Shown: positions 32,289 through 32,603 of the stretch, piece by piece
Layout of the letters: the number at the start of each line of letters is the position of its first letter
How positions within the stretch are numbered: position 1 is the stretch's first letter
Assembly: GCA_020060545.1 (NCBI GenBank)
Contig: JAGUZX010000129.1
Span: 1-32,603, forward strand
Source of the DNA: Desulfovibrio sp.
GTDB taxonomy: Bacteria > Bacillota > Dethiobacteria > DTU022
Length of the DNA stretch: 32,603 nucleotides
Direction: 5' to 3'
Position numbers and translations under genes: made by a program
The notes under the pieces: generated by a model
Seen by the model: the letters and a program-made list of their open reading frames with translations, nothing else
Database searches by the model: none
Told to the model about the DNA's origin: nothing

Positions 32289-32603
32289 TTATTTCTGGGC
32301 TCCGTATTCGCTATCCAGGAGCCGGGCCACCTCTTCCCAGCGGTCCAGGAGGGCGGCCAGCTCATTCTTCCCGGCCTCCAGCTGCTCCCCCAGTTCCCGC
32401 AAGCGGTGGAAGTCGCCGTACTGGGCCGGATCCGACAGCATCCGCTCCAGGCGGGCGATTTCGGCCTCAACAGAAGCGATCCCTTGCTCCAGGTTCGTTT
32501 GCTCGCTTTGGAGCTGCTTCTCACGGCGCTCCCGCTGCTGCCGCTCCCGGCGCAGTTCCCGCTCCCGCTCCTTTGGCCGCCCCGGCGCCTCTGCGGCGGC
32601 GCC
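32289..32603 (-). CDS. C-terminal part of an ABC-F ATP-binding protein (partial)
   Basis: The minus-strand frame is open from the window end to TAA at 32289, 104 residues. It is very rich in Arg and Glu (PKEREREL, QQRERREKQL), then forms a coiled coil with LEQGIASVEAEIARLERML, YGDFHRLRELGEQLEAGKNELAALLDRWEEVARLLD. This is the C-terminal coiled-coil extension of ABC-F proteins such as YdiF/Uup, which act on ribosomes; the two nucleotide-binding domains are outside the window. Position upstream of the tsa operon, as ydiF is in Bacillus, supports this. Confidence 0.75.
   Translation of the reverse strand, partial: GAAAEAPGRPKERERELRRERQQRERREKQLQSEQTNLEQGIASVEAEIARLERMLSDPAQYGDFHRLRELGEQLEAGKNELAALLDRWEEVARLLDSEYGAQK

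Overview
The window looks like a stretch of chromosome from a GC-rich, Gram-positive anaerobe of the Clostridia (Peptococcaceae/Pelotomaculum-like). This is inferred from strong AGGAGG-type ribosome sites, frequent TTG/GTG starts, the Firmicute-style tsaE-tsaB-rimI-tsaD order, a sortase, and an oxygen-sensitive 4-hydroxybutyryl-CoA dehydratase-like enzyme beside FrhB/IorA gene remnants. Apart from one polysaccharide deacetylase and a short remnant, all genes lie on the minus strand, so transcription runs from high to low coordinates.

1-22157 is a surface-polysaccharide locus. Its upstream part (17435-22157) holds a GT2 glycosyltransferase, an SDR, a sugar C-methyltransferase, an RmlC-type 3,5-epimerase and a second SDR: a candidate route to a C-methyl-branched deoxysugar. 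A divergent pair follows: a plus-strand NodB deacetylase lipoprotein (16371-17402) and a minus-strand lipoprotein. Downstream come a VanZ domain fused to a catalytically dead WecA/TagO-like domain, a GalE/WbpP-type epimerase, a GT4 enzyme, a methyltransferase, glucose-1-phosphate cytidylyltransferase (rfbF), another glycosyltransferase, a Wzx-type flippase, a small COG2426 membrane protein, UDP-ManNAc dehydrogenase (wecC), a heparinase II/III-family protein, a TuaH-like glycosyltransferase, a Wzy/WaaL-type ligase and a truncated-by-window GT2. No NDP-glucose 4,6-dehydratase is visible.

22158-24296 is a scarred junction: an orphan reading frame, a sortase whose membrane anchor has no standard start codon, half of a GT4 glycosyltransferase, and hairpins at the murC 3' end. 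24273-28922 is core genome: murC, a 394-bp intergenic region with helically phased DnaA boxes, and the t6A operon tsaE-tsaB-rimI-tsaD with promoters. tsaB appears to start at CTG.

28923-32603 is accessory: a decayed inverted-repeat element, an AbfD-like dehydratase and RidA, a frameshifted FrhB-IorA chimera behind an excellent promoter, a plus-strand coding remnant, and the C-terminal end of an ABC-F protein.
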